In this document: in pieces, positions 35,401 to 43,221 of the stretch | Layout of the letters: each line of letters starts with the position of its first letter | How positions within the stretch are numbered: position 1 is the first letter of the stretch | Assembly: GCA_017621705.1 (NCBI GenBank) | Contig: JAGASR010000039.1 | Span: forward strand, 1-64,000 | DNA from: Clostridia bacterium | GTDB lineage: Bacteria; Bacillota; Clostridia; Oscillospirales; UBA644 | Direction: 5' to 3' | Length of the DNA: 64,000 bases | Position numbers and translations under genes: made by a program | The notes under the pieces: model-generated | Told to the model about the DNA's origin: nothing | The model's input: only the letters and a program-made list of their open reading frames with translations | Databases searched by the model: none

Positions 35401-36107
35401 ATATCCGCAACGTAAACTTTCGCTTTCGCTTCGTCTGACATACCGAAGATATCTTCGCTCTTTTCCGCATCGGAAAGCTTTTTCCAACCGGTGATATATT
35501 CTTTTGATACAACGTCAACTTCTTCTCCCGGATAAGCCGCATAGATCACGGGCTTGTCTTCCGTACCGGAATCTTCGGGAGTGAGGGTGAATGTCTCTTC
35601 AAGAGCATATTCTCCGCCTTTTATGTAGACGGTAATTCCGTTTTCGGGAAGCTCGGAAAGACCGCGGATCGTATCGCGCGCTTTTTCGATCGTCAAAAAC
35701 GGATTTGCTTCCGTGCCGTCGCCGGTCTCGTCGTTACCTGTAGTCGAAACAAAATAGAAGTTCGATGCTTCGATCTTACAGGTTGCCTTGATTTCGGGGT
35801 CGGTTGCCGATGATGCTGTTATATTCGCCGTACCGTAACCTTTAACGGTGACGACACCTTTTTCATCGACGGTTGCGACGTTTTCGTTATCGCTCTGCCA
35901 GCTAAGCGAAGATGCCGATGCTTTTTCGGGCTCAAGCGTTGCGTTAAGCTGAACAGTTTCATTGATTTTTGCGGGGACAAAGGTCTTATCCAGATCGATC
36001 TTTGTTATTTCGGGACCGCTGCAGCCTGATATAACAAGCATGAGCAATGCGAAAATAACTGCGATCGGAGAAGCCTTGCAGAGAAGATTTCTGCGATTGT
36101 TTTTCAT
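32454..36107 (-). CDS. Large cell-surface lipoprotein: Big_2, right-handed beta-helix, two LamG-like domains, 1217 aa
   Basis: Signal peptide with lipobox VISGC (Cys29). Residues about 32-115 form a Big_2 Ig-like domain (WQSDNENVATVDEKGVVTV). FYFVSTTGNDETGDGT with PFLTIEKA opens a right-handed parallel beta-helix, as in polysaccharide lyases and other glycan enzymes, running to about residue 720 with Asn-rich turns (NCTVENCVIGYSG). Then come two LamG/concanavalin-like modules, each starting HLDAND/HISAED and ending NFYLQHKYF/NMYLENKYF, with a chitobiase-type C-terminal domain between (TPGATIYYTLDRTEP). A glycan-degrading role is inferred; catalytic residues were not identified. Confidence 0.8.
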   Translation of the reverse strand: MKNNRRNLLCKASPIAVIFALLMLVISGCSGPEITKIDLDKTFVPAKINETVQLNATLEPEKASASSLSWQSDNENVATVDEKGVVTVKGYGTANITASSATDPEIKATCKIEASNFYFVSTTGNDETGDGTEANPFLTIEKARDTIRGLSELPENGITVYIKGGEYALEETFTLTPEDSGTEDKPVIYAAYPGEEVDVVSKEYITGWKKLSDAEKSEDIFGMSDEAKAKVYVADIPAGWRFHYLYADGVSQQVSRMIESDEWESDWLKAKATSKDYGDNGLKAKFENDVLVGLDGWTDAEVRLITAVWWNVNAELADIDSANKVAYIQSLMTEFYADFNSWGGQYNLMNTPKYLDTAGEWCVDSVNGKVYYWPAEGVDPTTAEMFAPKLYELVRFQGDEEEDAWADQVEYVTLRGINFLYSDRIPETKLDPEWITRNAESPDAMIYMQGVENCTVENCVIGYSGAQGIVLDHYAQNNSIIGNEIGHASSGGIYLVGYGPGTTDLNKNNYIAKNHIHNVGLEYMHSCAVQMFGSNNNTVEYNYFHDLPYAAVSIIGMAWTQMRDGINAIDTSNSFGGRQTMYNARWEEIDASILKDYQDAHQYQNSENNTVQYNICDDYMQNLRDGGALYCWCSGPDKVWQFNVGSREFTDDWAVRAIHMDDLDGFNYVYKNLFHANGATDNSHTNGAAGGRGDGGKTDLNIWDDTVSHNTWKENIITPDAYPDGYLTLRAHINQTAESWLSKLPGAIVIHPDNIFSEALIHLDANDIEAEIGSEIKEWTSKVNDYIAKQESSEAMPKLVAYKNYNALSFDENDTLTVNGFTGLDGIDKITVIAVCRNETEETAKSVVLIDNKDSEKFADLGETFSIGADEFTGDIEEIMIFGRALSDDEIEIVNFYLQHKYFTVEQPVITYELDENDEIKAVMIDCETPGATIYYTLDRTEPNSGSIKYDAPLTVEDTMAIRAVAVKDGWLNSKIIGKVVSETAKIPTEQLMLHISAEDAAVEVGAGVGELKSRVHEYVAEQTNSGSQPELVEIDGIYALQFDGTDMMIVNDFVNFEGHTSMTVVAVSRAGEAGASGDNWCNRQNLIMINESGGYGAIFVGSYQEDVKARFGIGTGSNFDSYIVNAKRSEPVTGFTSTIVIKDEKQQSVYADGELIYSENNGTKKITNTKNTELRIGTGITGFVGEIAELLIYDSALNEEQIASINMYLENKYFNK

Positions 36108-36149
36108 ATATCTGTTTTCCTTTCGTATTAATTACAGATTATCATTTTT

Positions 36150-36178
36150 ATTATATCAAAATACGGTATAATTGTCAA
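36150..36178 (-). promoter_or_regulatory. Promoter of the large lipoprotein gene
   Basis: Minus strand TTGACA, 17 bases, TATAAT, about 45 bases before the start. Confidence 0.75.
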
Positions 36179-36214
36179 GGTGATTTTGCGTCGTTATTTA
36201 AGTATGTTTATATT

Positions 36215-36256
36215 AAAAACCGTACCGATCGGAACTTATTTACCCGATCGGTACGG
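36215..36256 (-). terminator. Terminator of the sigma/anti-sigma unit
   Basis: A perfect 13-base-pair stem (CCGTACCGATCGG) with an 11-base loop; on the minus strand it is followed by TTTTT. Confidence 0.85.
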
Positions 36257-36276
36257 AATATTTATTTAAATTTATA

Positions 36277-36981
36277 TTATTTTACGCTTTCGGCCATTTC
36301 AAGCAGCTCGTCGAGAGGGACGGTTCCCGAAATAGAATAGGCGTAAACACGGTCAGTCCATATAATACTGTAGAACGTAACCGTATCGGTTTCTATTTCT
36401 GTCAGATAGCCCTTATGCCTGCCAACAGAAATCTCTTTCGGATTTGCCTCTTTCGCTTCTTCCATCAAATATGTGTTGAACGCTTCTAACGGCCACTGGT
36501 CATAGACTACGACCGCGTCTTCCGAACGGTATTCGACAATAAGAATATCAAAGTCTCTATATAATACATTTTCTTCAAACCGTTTATCGACCTCGGGATA
36601 TTTAAATCTTTCTATTTGATCCGGTGCTTCGGTTTCAGGATTGTCCGGATACTTAAAGAAGGTATAGTTTTCTTTAAATTTAATTATCGCATCCCAAAGG
36701 GCATCTCTTGCCGCTTCCACGCTTAATATGCATGCAAAACTTACGGATAATATAACCAGTATTATTACTGCAACTCTTTGCAGCATTTTAGTAAACGGAG
36801 ACGATTTTTTCTTTGATTCAAAGTCTTCCTGTTCTTTTTTCAGATTTTCGAATATTTCTTCTTTAACTTCGGGGGTTAATTCATCACAGATTGTTTCTTT
36901 ATATTCGTTCAACTCATTATTTCCGGCGCTTTTTGCCGCAGTACGCAATAATTCGTCCGAAAGATCAGGCGTTCTTTTCAT
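36277..36981 (-). CDS. Probable membrane anti-sigma factor (DUF4367-like), 234 aa
   Basis: A cytoplasmic N-terminal part of about 70 charged residues precedes one membrane helix (about residues 72-95) and an extracytoplasmic domain of about 130 residues. The outer domain shows a YRSEDAVVVYDQWPLEAFN stretch like DUF4367 domains attached to Clostridia anti-sigma factors. Its start lies inside the end of the sigma gene; ATG 36981 is nine bases after GGGAG, better placed than two in-frame ATGs upstream. No zinc HxxxCxxC motif is visible. It probably holds the sigma factor until an envelope signal is sensed. Confidence 0.7.
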   Translation of the reverse strand: MKRTPDLSDELLRTAAKSAGNNELNEYKETICDELTPEVKEEIFENLKKEQEDFESKKKSSPFTKMLQRVAVIILVILSVSFACILSVEAARDALWDAIIKFKENYTFFKYPDNPETEAPDQIERFKYPEVDKRFEENVLYRDFDILIVEYRSEDAVVVYDQWPLEAFNTYLMEEAKEANPKEISVGRHKGYLTEIETDTVTFYSIIWTDRVYAYSISGTVPLDELLEMAESVK

Positions 36982-37537
36982 TATCATCATCTCCCATCTT
37001 TTTTCTTAATGAGTTTCTCGCTCTGTCGAGAAGGGAACTGACCGCAGTTTGCGATATACACATAATTTTTGCGATCTCTTTATTGCTCATTTCATATTTA
37101 TATTTAAGCAATATTGCGTGTCGTTGGTTTTCCGTCAGGCTGTCTATATATTCTGCCAGTTTCTCTGTTCTCTCTTTTTTTATGAATATTTCTTCTGGAA
37201 GAGCAGATATATCCGCAATATCCGCTGCTGTTTTTTCGTCATTTTCCAAAGATATATCATAGCTCTCTTTTCCTTTTTTACGCAGGAAGTCCATAGCCGT
37301 ATTCTTTGCGTAAATAACGAGCAGTTTTATTGTCGATTCTTCGTCAAGATCTCGAAATCTGCGAATATTCTGATATACCTTTCTGTATGTATCCTGCAAA
37401 ATATCTTCGGAGTCTTCTTTATTCTGAACTTTTTTGAAGATGATTCTGTATAGCGCCGAACTGTGATCATAATAAAGAGAGGCAAAAAGATCTCCGTTTA
37501 TCGGGTCAACAGCCGAGATCAATGTCAACATAAACAA
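36965..37537 (-). CDS. ECF-type RNA polymerase sigma factor, 190 aa
   Basis: Region 2 (about residues 18-65, with SEDILQDTYRKVYQN) and region 4 (about residues 130-180, ending in a helix-turn-helix MSNKEIAKIMCISQTAVSSL) are present without region 3, as in ECF sigma factors. A TTG at 37537 has AGGAGG nine bases upstream and is the likely start; ATG 37531 would be 15 bases from it. Overlap with the anti-sigma gene supports coupled synthesis. The target promoter is unknown. Confidence 0.85.
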   Translation of the reverse strand: MFMLTLISAVDPINGDLFASLYYDHSSALYRIIFKKVQNKEDSEDILQDTYRKVYQNIRRFRDLDEESTIKLLVIYAKNTAMDFLRKKGKESYDISLENDEKTAADIADISALPEEIFIKKERTEKLAEYIDSLTENQRHAILLKYKYEMSNKEIAKIMCISQTAVSSLLDRARNSLRKKMGDDDNEKNA

Positions 37538-37570
37538 GATAATTTACCTCCTCTTTTTATTACTTTTTTC

Positions 37571-37599
37571 ATTTTAACACAGTTTCGATAAAAAATCAA
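37571..37599 (-). promoter_or_regulatory. Candidate promoter of the sigma gene
   Basis: Minus strand TTGATT, 17 bases, TAAAAT. Only a moderate match; an ECF self-promoter could also exist. Confidence 0.4.
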
Positions 37600-37673
37600 T
37601 AGCGAATTAAGGACGAATGTTCCTTTTACTGTCAGTTTTCCGTTGTAAAAATCTCGGTTTGCGATATAAATTC

Positions 37674-37686
37674 TCTCGAAACGAGA
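37674..37686. promoter_or_regulatory. Palindromic operator candidate before the second XRE gene
   Basis: TCTCGAAACGAGA is a perfect 5-base inverted repeat around AAA, just upstream of the -35 box at 37689. Its place suits autoregulation by the XRE protein. Confidence 0.45.
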
Positions 37687-37688
37687 TG

Positions 37689-37717
37689 TTTACATTTATT
37701 CTGTCTTATGCTATAAT
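37689..37717 (+). promoter_or_regulatory. Promoter of the second XRE regulator
   Basis: TTTACA, 17 bases, TATAAT, about 50 bases before the start. Confidence 0.65.
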
Positions 37718-37768
37718 ATATCCAAAGGAAAGGTACCGATCTTAACTGAAATTAAAAGGAGAATGAAA

Positions 37769-39310
37769 ATGAATCTTGAATTTAGTAAAAATCTCAAAAA
37801 GCTTCGCCGTGATAAAGATTTGACGCAGGAAGAGCTTGCCGAGAAACTTTCGTTATCCACGCAGTCTATCAGTCGATATGAGACCGGCACCGCGTATCCC
37901 GATATCGAGATGCTTCCTGTTATTGCCGGTTTTTTCGGGGTAACGGTCGATAACCTTTTAGGGGTATCTTCCGAGGCAAAAGAACGCCGCATGGAAGAAT
38001 ACTATGCTGAACTTCGAACGATTACGGACAGAAAAGAGCGTCTTTCACTGCTTCGTCGCCAGCATGCGGAATTTCCGGAAGCGTGGGGTATCGTCAGCAA
38101 CATGGTTCATGAGATGACGTTTATCCCGGAGTGCCTTGACGAGATCCGTCAGACAGTCAACGATGCTATGAAACATTGCGACGATACTCTTTGTCGCGAA
38201 AATATGATCTTTTTTTATCTTCGTGCCGAACCTGATGAAAAAACAGCTGTTTCATTTATCAATAAATACTGCTCACGTTACGATCTTTCAAGAGCCGCTC
38301 TTCTCGATCAGTTCTACTATAGCCGCGGAGCGCATGAAAAACGTAAAAGCGTATTGCAGAAAAAACTGAAAACTCAGCTTGAAGAATCTTTTTACAGTCT
38401 TTTGACAAGATCAGACTGCGATATCCGAACCGCAAAAGAAAACTGCGAAAATATTCTTGAATTTATTGATTCTTTAAGCCTTTCTTCGGACAGAACAAAA
38501 CCCGATATGTGGATCAATATTAAGCTCCGCACTATGTTTAACCTTGCAAATAACTGCTTTGCTTTATCAGAAAAAGAAGAGGGATTTTCGGTTCTTGAAG
38601 ATGTTGTCAGTCTTTTTGAAAACTTCTTTGCACTCAAAAACGGAACGGTTCTTACTCACGGCACTTCAAAATTCGATACTCTTTCAGCAAAGATCAACAG
38701 GCATGTCTATTATCATGCAACTGAATTTACAGGTTTGATCGCAACGAGTATTATGACCGATCTTTATTATCTTACCCCTGTCGGCCCTATCGATGAAGAT
38801 CAGAAAATAATACGAGATATGGAAGGCTTTGAACGGGAAATGGTATTTTCGGGATATTTTAATAAGCTTATCAATGCTTCATGGGACGGATTTATGTCTG
38901 TCAAGGAAGACCCTCGTTATATTGATTTGGCAAATCGTGTGAAAAATATTTCAAGTATTGAATCGCTTGATAATATGCTGTTTCTGATTGAATCTTATAT
39001 TACCCGTACAGACGACTGGGCTAAAGAACAAAATTGGGTCTGTGCTTTAGTCGTGAAAAATGTCGGCGCATATGTGATTTTCAGCAATCCTGATGATTTT
39101 GAAGAAATGTTCAATCGCATGGTTCGGGAAAAAAATACGTCTGTTTCGCAGATCATCGCAGGTCAGTTCGGAGGCGATATCATCGCACCTCCCGAAATTA
39201 TATTACAGCGAGTTGTTTCGCTTGATAAAGAAAACAGCTCCGCACAGGTCATTCTGAAAAACGAAAAAGGAGAAATTGTTTTTTCTACTGTAAATAATCT
39301 TTTGACATAA
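37769..39310 (+). CDS. XRE-family regulator with large helical C-terminal domain, 513 aa
   Basis: N-terminal Cro/CI helix-turn-helix (LTQEELAEKLSLSTQSISRY, about residues 20-40) with dimer-forming PDIEMLPVIAGFFGVTVDNLLGV after it. The remaining 440 residues are mostly helical, with no enzymatic motif that I recognise; a TPR-like sensor region is possible. ATG 37769 lies seven bases after AAGGAG; an ATG two codons earlier is too close. A palindrome precedes its promoter. It is transcribed alone and ends at a terminator. Confidence 0.78.
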   Translation: MNLEFSKNLKKLRRDKDLTQEELAEKLSLSTQSISRYETGTAYPDIEMLPVIAGFFGVTVDNLLGVSSEAKERRMEEYYAELRTITDRKERLSLLRRQHAEFPEAWGIVSNMVHEMTFIPECLDEIRQTVNDAMKHCDDTLCRENMIFFYLRAEPDEKTAVSFINKYCSRYDLSRAALLDQFYYSRGAHEKRKSVLQKKLKTQLEESFYSLLTRSDCDIRTAKENCENILEFIDSLSLSSDRTKPDMWINIKLRTMFNLANNCFALSEKEEGFSVLEDVVSLFENFFALKNGTVLTHGTSKFDTLSAKINRHVYYHATEFTGLIATSIMTDLYYLTPVGPIDEDQKIIRDMEGFEREMVFSGYFNKLINASWDGFMSVKEDPRYIDLANRVKNISSIESLDNMLFLIESYITRTDDWAKEQNWVCALVVKNVGAYVIFSNPDDFEEMFNRMVREKNTSVSQIIAGQFGGDIIAPPEIILQRVVSLDKENSSAQVILKNEKGEIVFSTVNNLLT

Positions 39311-39311
39311 T

Positions 39312-39339
39312 AAAAAGGGAGGTCTTATCCTCCTTTTTT
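39312..39339 (+). terminator. Terminator of the second XRE gene
   Basis: AAAAAGGGAGG pairs with CCTCCTTTTTT around TCTTAT. Confidence 0.75.
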
Positions 39340-39370
39340 ATTGTTCAAAAATAATTCATTTTAACGGGGC

Positions 39371-39399
39371 TTTACTTATTGCCGAATGAATGTTATAAT
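39371..39399 (+). promoter_or_regulatory. Promoter of the second UroD-family gene
   Basis: TTTACT, 17 bases, TATAAT, about 30 bases before the start. Confidence 0.6.
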
Positions 39400-39430
39400 T
39401 AAAACAATAAAACCTAAAAAGGGTGATATT

Positions 39431-40432
39431 ATGACTTCAAAAGAAATAATCAAAAGGCTTATTGCTCACGATGCGCCTCCGCGTTTCGGATATGATTTTC
39501 ACGATCTCAGTGACCTTCGCGGTGCAGGTTCCCGAACTTATATAGATATTCCCGAAAATCCGTACGATAGCTGGGGCGACTATCCCGAACTTAAAAAACT
39601 TACAGGTTTTAACGGCGAGGTCCGCAGGGATATGTACGGCAATATTTACGGCAGATTCGAGGGTAAGACCAAAGGCGAATGTATCCGCGGCGTAATTCAG
39701 GACTGGGACGATTACGAATATTTTCTTCCGAAGTTCGATCCCAACCACCGCGAACGTCTTCTCAAAGAAAACTTTGCCGAGTGTGAAAAATTTGTTGTGA
39801 CATACGGCTCTTCGCTCTTTTCTCAGCTTCGAGATGCCCGTCTTATAGCAAACGCTCTCGCCGACACAATAACCGACCCCGATTCCGTAAGCGAATTTAT
39901 AGACCGTATTGCATGCCATGAAGTCGAGATCATCAAAAACATTGCAGGCTGCGGTATTGACGGCTGGTTCTTAGGTGACGACTGGGGAACGCAGGACCGT
40001 ACTTTTATCTCTCCCGCTTCTTTCAGAGAACTTTTCAAACCGTATTATAAAAAAGTTGCCGATGCGGCGCACGATGCAGGTATGAGTGTATTTTTCCATT
40101 CCTGCGGCTATAACTACGAATTTATGGAAGATTTTATCGATGCAGGTATCGATGTTTTCCAGTTTGATCAACCCGATGCATATCCTGCCGAAGTCCTCGC
40201 AAAAGAATTTGCCGGCAGAGCGGTTTTCCACGCTCCCGTAGATATTCAGAAAGTTTTGCCGACAGGCGACCGCGAATTTATCGAGAGCAGAACGCTCGAA
40301 ATGTGCCGTCTTTTTCGAGAAGCGGGTGGGGGATGGATCGCAAAAGATTATCCGACTTACCACGATATCGGTGTCGAACGCGAATGGGCTCACTGGGCGG
40401 AAGATATAATCGTAAATAACAGTAAAATTTGA
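39431..40432 (+). CDS. UroD-family protein, MtaA/corrinoid methyltransferase-like, 333 aa
   Basis: TIM-barrel protein of the UroD/MtaA group. It keeps the H-x-C zinc motif of methyl-transferring members (FFHSCGYN, about residue 223), with DVFQFDQPDAYP following and GWFLGDDWGTQ before it. ATG 39431 follows AAAGGGTGAT; a reading 15 codons longer would run through that ribosome site. It is monocistronic. Together with the RACo-like protein at 12191 it suggests corrinoid-dependent methyl transfer in this organism, but no corrinoid-binding protein is in the window. Confidence 0.8.
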   Translation: MTSKEIIKRLIAHDAPPRFGYDFHDLSDLRGAGSRTYIDIPENPYDSWGDYPELKKLTGFNGEVRRDMYGNIYGRFEGKTKGECIRGVIQDWDDYEYFLPKFDPNHRERLLKENFAECEKFVVTYGSSLFSQLRDARLIANALADTITDPDSVSEFIDRIACHEVEIIKNIAGCGIDGWFLGDDWGTQDRTFISPASFRELFKPYYKKVADAAHDAGMSVFFHSCGYNYEFMEDFIDAGIDVFQFDQPDAYPAEVLAKEFAGRAVFHAPVDIQKVLPTGDREFIESRTLEMCRLFREAGGGWIAKDYPTYHDIGVEREWAHWAEDIIVNNSKI

Positions 40433-40450
40433 TTTTAAATATAAAAGCAT

Positions 40451-40506
40451 AGAAGAGAGAGTTTCACGGATTTTAAATCCAGTGCTACTCCCTCTTCTGT
40501 TTTTTT
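40451..40506 (+). terminator. Terminator after the second UroD-family gene
   Basis: AGAAGAGAGAGT and ACTCCCTCTTCT form a long stem with inner complementarity (GATTT/AAATC), followed by TTTTTTT. Confidence 0.75.
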
Positions 40507-40554
40507 ATTGCCAAATTCAATTCCCCTGATAAGAACATTACTCGTTATCGGACG

Positions 40555-41046
40555 TTATTGTATCTTTTCAGTTTCAACTAAGTTATGAAGCCCGTCTTCC
40601 GTAAGTCTGTAGGTTGTCCATTCGTCCATCGGGTGAGCTCCGAGTGAGAGGTAGAAATCGATGCTGGGTTTGTTCCAGTCAAGACATGTCCATTCCATTC
40701 TGCCGCAGTTTCTTTCAACGGCTATTCTTGCAAGTTCTTTTAAAAGCGCCTTGCCGTAGCCTTTACCTCTGTATGCAGGCTGCACGAAAAGATCTTCAAG
40801 ATATAATCCCGATCTGCCGACGAAAGTCGAGTAATTATGGAAGAATAACGCAAAACCGACTTCTTTGCCGTCTTCCAGAACGAAAATAACTTCCGCTCTT
40901 TTCTTCTCAAAAACCCAGTCAAGCAAAAGTTCTTCCGAGTTTACAACTTGGTCGGACATCTTTTCGTATTCTGCTATATCTTTTATAAACTGTAAAACCA
41001 ACGCCGCATCGTCTTTGGTTGCGTACCTGAAAACATATTTATCCAT
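40555..41046 (-). CDS. GNAT acetyltransferase, spermidine/diamine N-acetyltransferase-like, 163 aa
   Basis: Single GNAT domain. Similarity to the SSAT/thialysine acetyltransferase group shows in RYATKDDAALVLQFIKDIA, the acetyl-CoA loop VQPAYRGKGYGKALL, and WTCLDWNKPSIDFYLSLGA. This group acetylates polyamines and related amines; the decarboxylase at 10870 could supply such amines, though the genes are not linked. Own transcription or leader of a small minus-strand unit. Confidence 0.82.
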   Translation of the reverse strand: MDKYVFRYATKDDAALVLQFIKDIAEYEKMSDQVVNSEELLLDWVFEKKRAEVIFVLEDGKEVGFALFFHNYSTFVGRSGLYLEDLFVQPAYRGKGYGKALLKELARIAVERNCGRMEWTCLDWNKPSIDFYLSLGAHPMDEWTTYRLTEDGLHNLVETEKIQ

Positions 41047-41116
41047 ATCTGTCTCCGTTATTTTTTATTTTTCATATTATAGCATAATTTTTTCGGTAAA
41101 TCAATATATGATATTT

Positions 41117-41803
41117 TTACGCCGTAAAATACGGACATCTTTCTTTTATGCATTGATTATTCTGCTCGAAATGTGTGCAGACGGGTTTTTCCGTCTCCAT
41201 TTCGATTCCGAGGTTTTCTTTGACAAATTCAACCGCTTCTGCTATCGCCGTAAAAGAATCTCGTTTACAGCATCTCGGACCGCCTATCTTTCCTATTGCA
41301 CCGAGTGCTTTCGAGGTCATTTGGTTTGAAAGCCCCCATTCTTCGTTTGCAAGCGGTGTAGCACCTGTTATAATCGAAATGAACATACCGGTGCTTACAC
41401 CTGCGCCGCAAGCACCCCAAAAACCGCATACGCCGCCCGGAACTTTTTTTGCCCTCGCCTGCATTTCTGTAAGTGCTTTTTCAAGATCGATCTTTCCGTC
41501 TGCGTTTTTATATGCGGTCAGAAGTGCAGAGCCGACCATAATATGATGCTCCGGCCCGTGCATATGGCAAAACGGCATATGCATCATCTTTTTTATGATC
41601 GAAAACGGATTCTTTGATTTTTCTTTCATGCAAAGTCCTATTATCGAATCAATACCGTTCATATGGCACTCGTTGCAGACATAATGACCTTTTTGACAGA
41701 CAGTCTTGCTTCTCTCTCTTTTATGGCAGAGAACACATTCCATTTCCTGCTCGGTTTCCGTATATTTCAACGGAGCGCCGCAGATCAAACATTCGTCTTT
41801 CAT
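41117..41803 (-). CDS. Cysteine-rich DUF5714-like protein, 228 aa
   Basis: Contains many Cys and His: an N-terminal zinc-ribbon-like part (CLICG, CVLCH, CQKGHYVCNECH), a middle helical domain with GGVCGFWGACGAGVSTGMF, and a C-terminal CCKRDS and CTHFEQNNQCIKERCPYF. The pattern fits DUF5714 proteins of anaerobes, often found with radical SAM or methyltransferase genes. Metal or Fe-S binding is likely; the activity is unknown. It follows the SDR gene by three bases, so they are cotranscribed. Confidence 0.6.
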   Translation of the reverse strand: MKDECLICGAPLKYTETEQEMECVLCHKRERSKTVCQKGHYVCNECHMNGIDSIIGLCMKEKSKNPFSIIKKMMHMPFCHMHGPEHHIMVGSALLTAYKNADGKIDLEKALTEMQARAKKVPGGVCGFWGACGAGVSTGMFISIITGATPLANEEWGLSNQMTSKALGAIGKIGGPRCCKRDSFTAIAEAVEFVKENLGIEMETEKPVCTHFEQNNQCIKERCPYFTA

Positions 41804-41806
41804 AAT

Positions 41807-42463
41807 TTATTCGTCTTTCCAAATAAAATGATAGTTTATTGATTCACCGCCGTCAACAAGAATATTCTGCCCCGTGCAGAACGTATTTGTAACGGTCAGA
41901 AAATATGCCCATTCGGCGATCTCTTCGGGTTTTGCCCATTTTTTCAGAGGTGTTTCGTCCATGATCTTTGCCCAAAGCTCCTCGTCGTTTATGACGCATT
42001 CGTTAAGCTCCGTCAGAACTCCTCCCGGGTCAAGACTGTTGCAGGTGGCGCCGAAAGATGCTATGCGTATTGCAACATTTTTCGTATACGCCAGAACACC
42101 GCCTTTGCTTGCGCAGTATTCGGGAAATTCAGCCCCGGTATGCGCGCTTGCGGACCCTATATTCAGAACTGATCTTATCTTTTCCTGAACTCCGTATTTT
42201 TCGGTGATATGGATCAATGCTTTTAAATTGATATCTATATCCGCTTCGTTCTGCGTTCCCGCATTGTTTATTAAAATATTGATATCTTCAATATCGGGCA
42301 GAGCCTCACGGTCTCTGACATCACAAGTATAATGCGTGTATTTTTCGTGATCTATCGATGCATTCTGTCTGTCGATGCCTATGACCTCATGGCCTTCTTT
42401 CAAAAATTTTTCCGCAATGGCTTTTCCGATGCCCTGCGTTGTTCCCGTAATTAAAATCTTCAT
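41807..42463 (-). CDS. Short-chain dehydrogenase/reductase, 218 aa
   Basis: Classical SDR with the cofactor motif TGTTQGIG, NNAG (LINNAG) and the active site YCASK preceded by a serine (NIGSASAHTG). The early acidic residue after the second strand (IGIDRQ) suggests NAD over NADP. The substrate is unknown. It overlaps closely with the VUT transporter gene upstream (2-base gap) and DUF5714-like gene downstream. Confidence 0.88.
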   Translation of the reverse strand: MKILITGTTQGIGKAIAEKFLKEGHEVIGIDRQNASIDHEKYTHYTCDVRDREALPDIEDINILINNAGTQNEADIDINLKALIHITEKYGVQEKIRSVLNIGSASAHTGAEFPEYCASKGGVLAYTKNVAIRIASFGATCNSLDPGGVLTELNECVINDEELWAKIMDETPLKKWAKPEEIAEWAYFLTVTNTFCTGQNILVDGGESINYHFIWKDE

Positions 42464-42465
42464 TT

Positions 42466-43209
42466 TCAGCGCTCTTTTCCTATGTTTTCAAGATATTCTT
42501 TGCCGACCGAATTTTCTCGCCATTTTTTTGTTATTCGGTAACCGATGGGGGAGAAAACGATCTCCATTATAAGCTCTGCCACGGCACCCGTCAGCGCACA
42601 CATCGCGCATTGCAGTACCGTCCAATGAAATCCGTCCCAGAATATCGGAGCAAATCCGACAAAAACGATGACGGAGAATATAAAATTATCGAAAAACTGA
42701 CCGATAAAAGTCGAAACATATGCACTCATCGCATACGCAAGCTTGCCGTTAGGATTTTTGCGAAAAGCTTTCGAGATCGTAAAGTTTATCATATTATTAA
42801 GAATTGCCGACGATAAAAATGCAACCGTACTTCCGAGAAGAATAAACCACGTGCCGCCGAAAATTCCGTTGAAAGCGCTGTAATCTGCCGCGTTTGACGG
42901 TATCGCGCTCGCAACAAAAAATATAAGGCACGTCATAAGATTTATTGCCGACGCAAGTACCGAGATTTTATTGGAAGCCTTTGGCCCGAAATGCTTCGTT
43001 ATTATATCCATACACATGAACGAAAGCCACGATATAAGAATGCCTCCGTCAAGCGCGATAAAATCGAGCTGTAGAAGCGTTTTATTCGCAAGCAGATTCA
43101 TGCAGATGACGCTCACGACAAACAGCGTTACCACCGTCGCAGGTATGCATCTTAACAGTAAAACGGTTTCTTTTACTTCTTTTTGAAACCATGATCTGAT
43201 TTTTGACAT
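42466..43209 (-). CDS. VUT-family transporter (YhhQ-type, queuosine precursor-like), 247 aa
   Basis: Integral membrane protein with about six helices. The family traits DIITKHFGPKASNKI and SAYVSTFIGQFFDNFIF are present. Members of the vitamin-uptake (VUT, formerly DUF165) family import queuosine precursors such as preQ0/preQ1. No preQ1 aptamer was recognised in the short gap upstream. Lies in the minus-strand run 44256-41117. Confidence 0.85.
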   Translation of the reverse strand: MSKIRSWFQKEVKETVLLLRCIPATVVTLFVVSVICMNLLANKTLLQLDFIALDGGILISWLSFMCMDIITKHFGPKASNKISVLASAINLMTCLIFFVASAIPSNAADYSAFNGIFGGTWFILLGSTVAFLSSAILNNMINFTISKAFRKNPNGKLAYAMSAYVSTFIGQFFDNFIFSVIVFVGFAPIFWDGFHWTVLQCAMCALTGAVAELIMEIVFSPIGYRITKKWRENSVGKEYLENIGKER

Positions 43210-43221
43210 CCGTTTTTCCTT

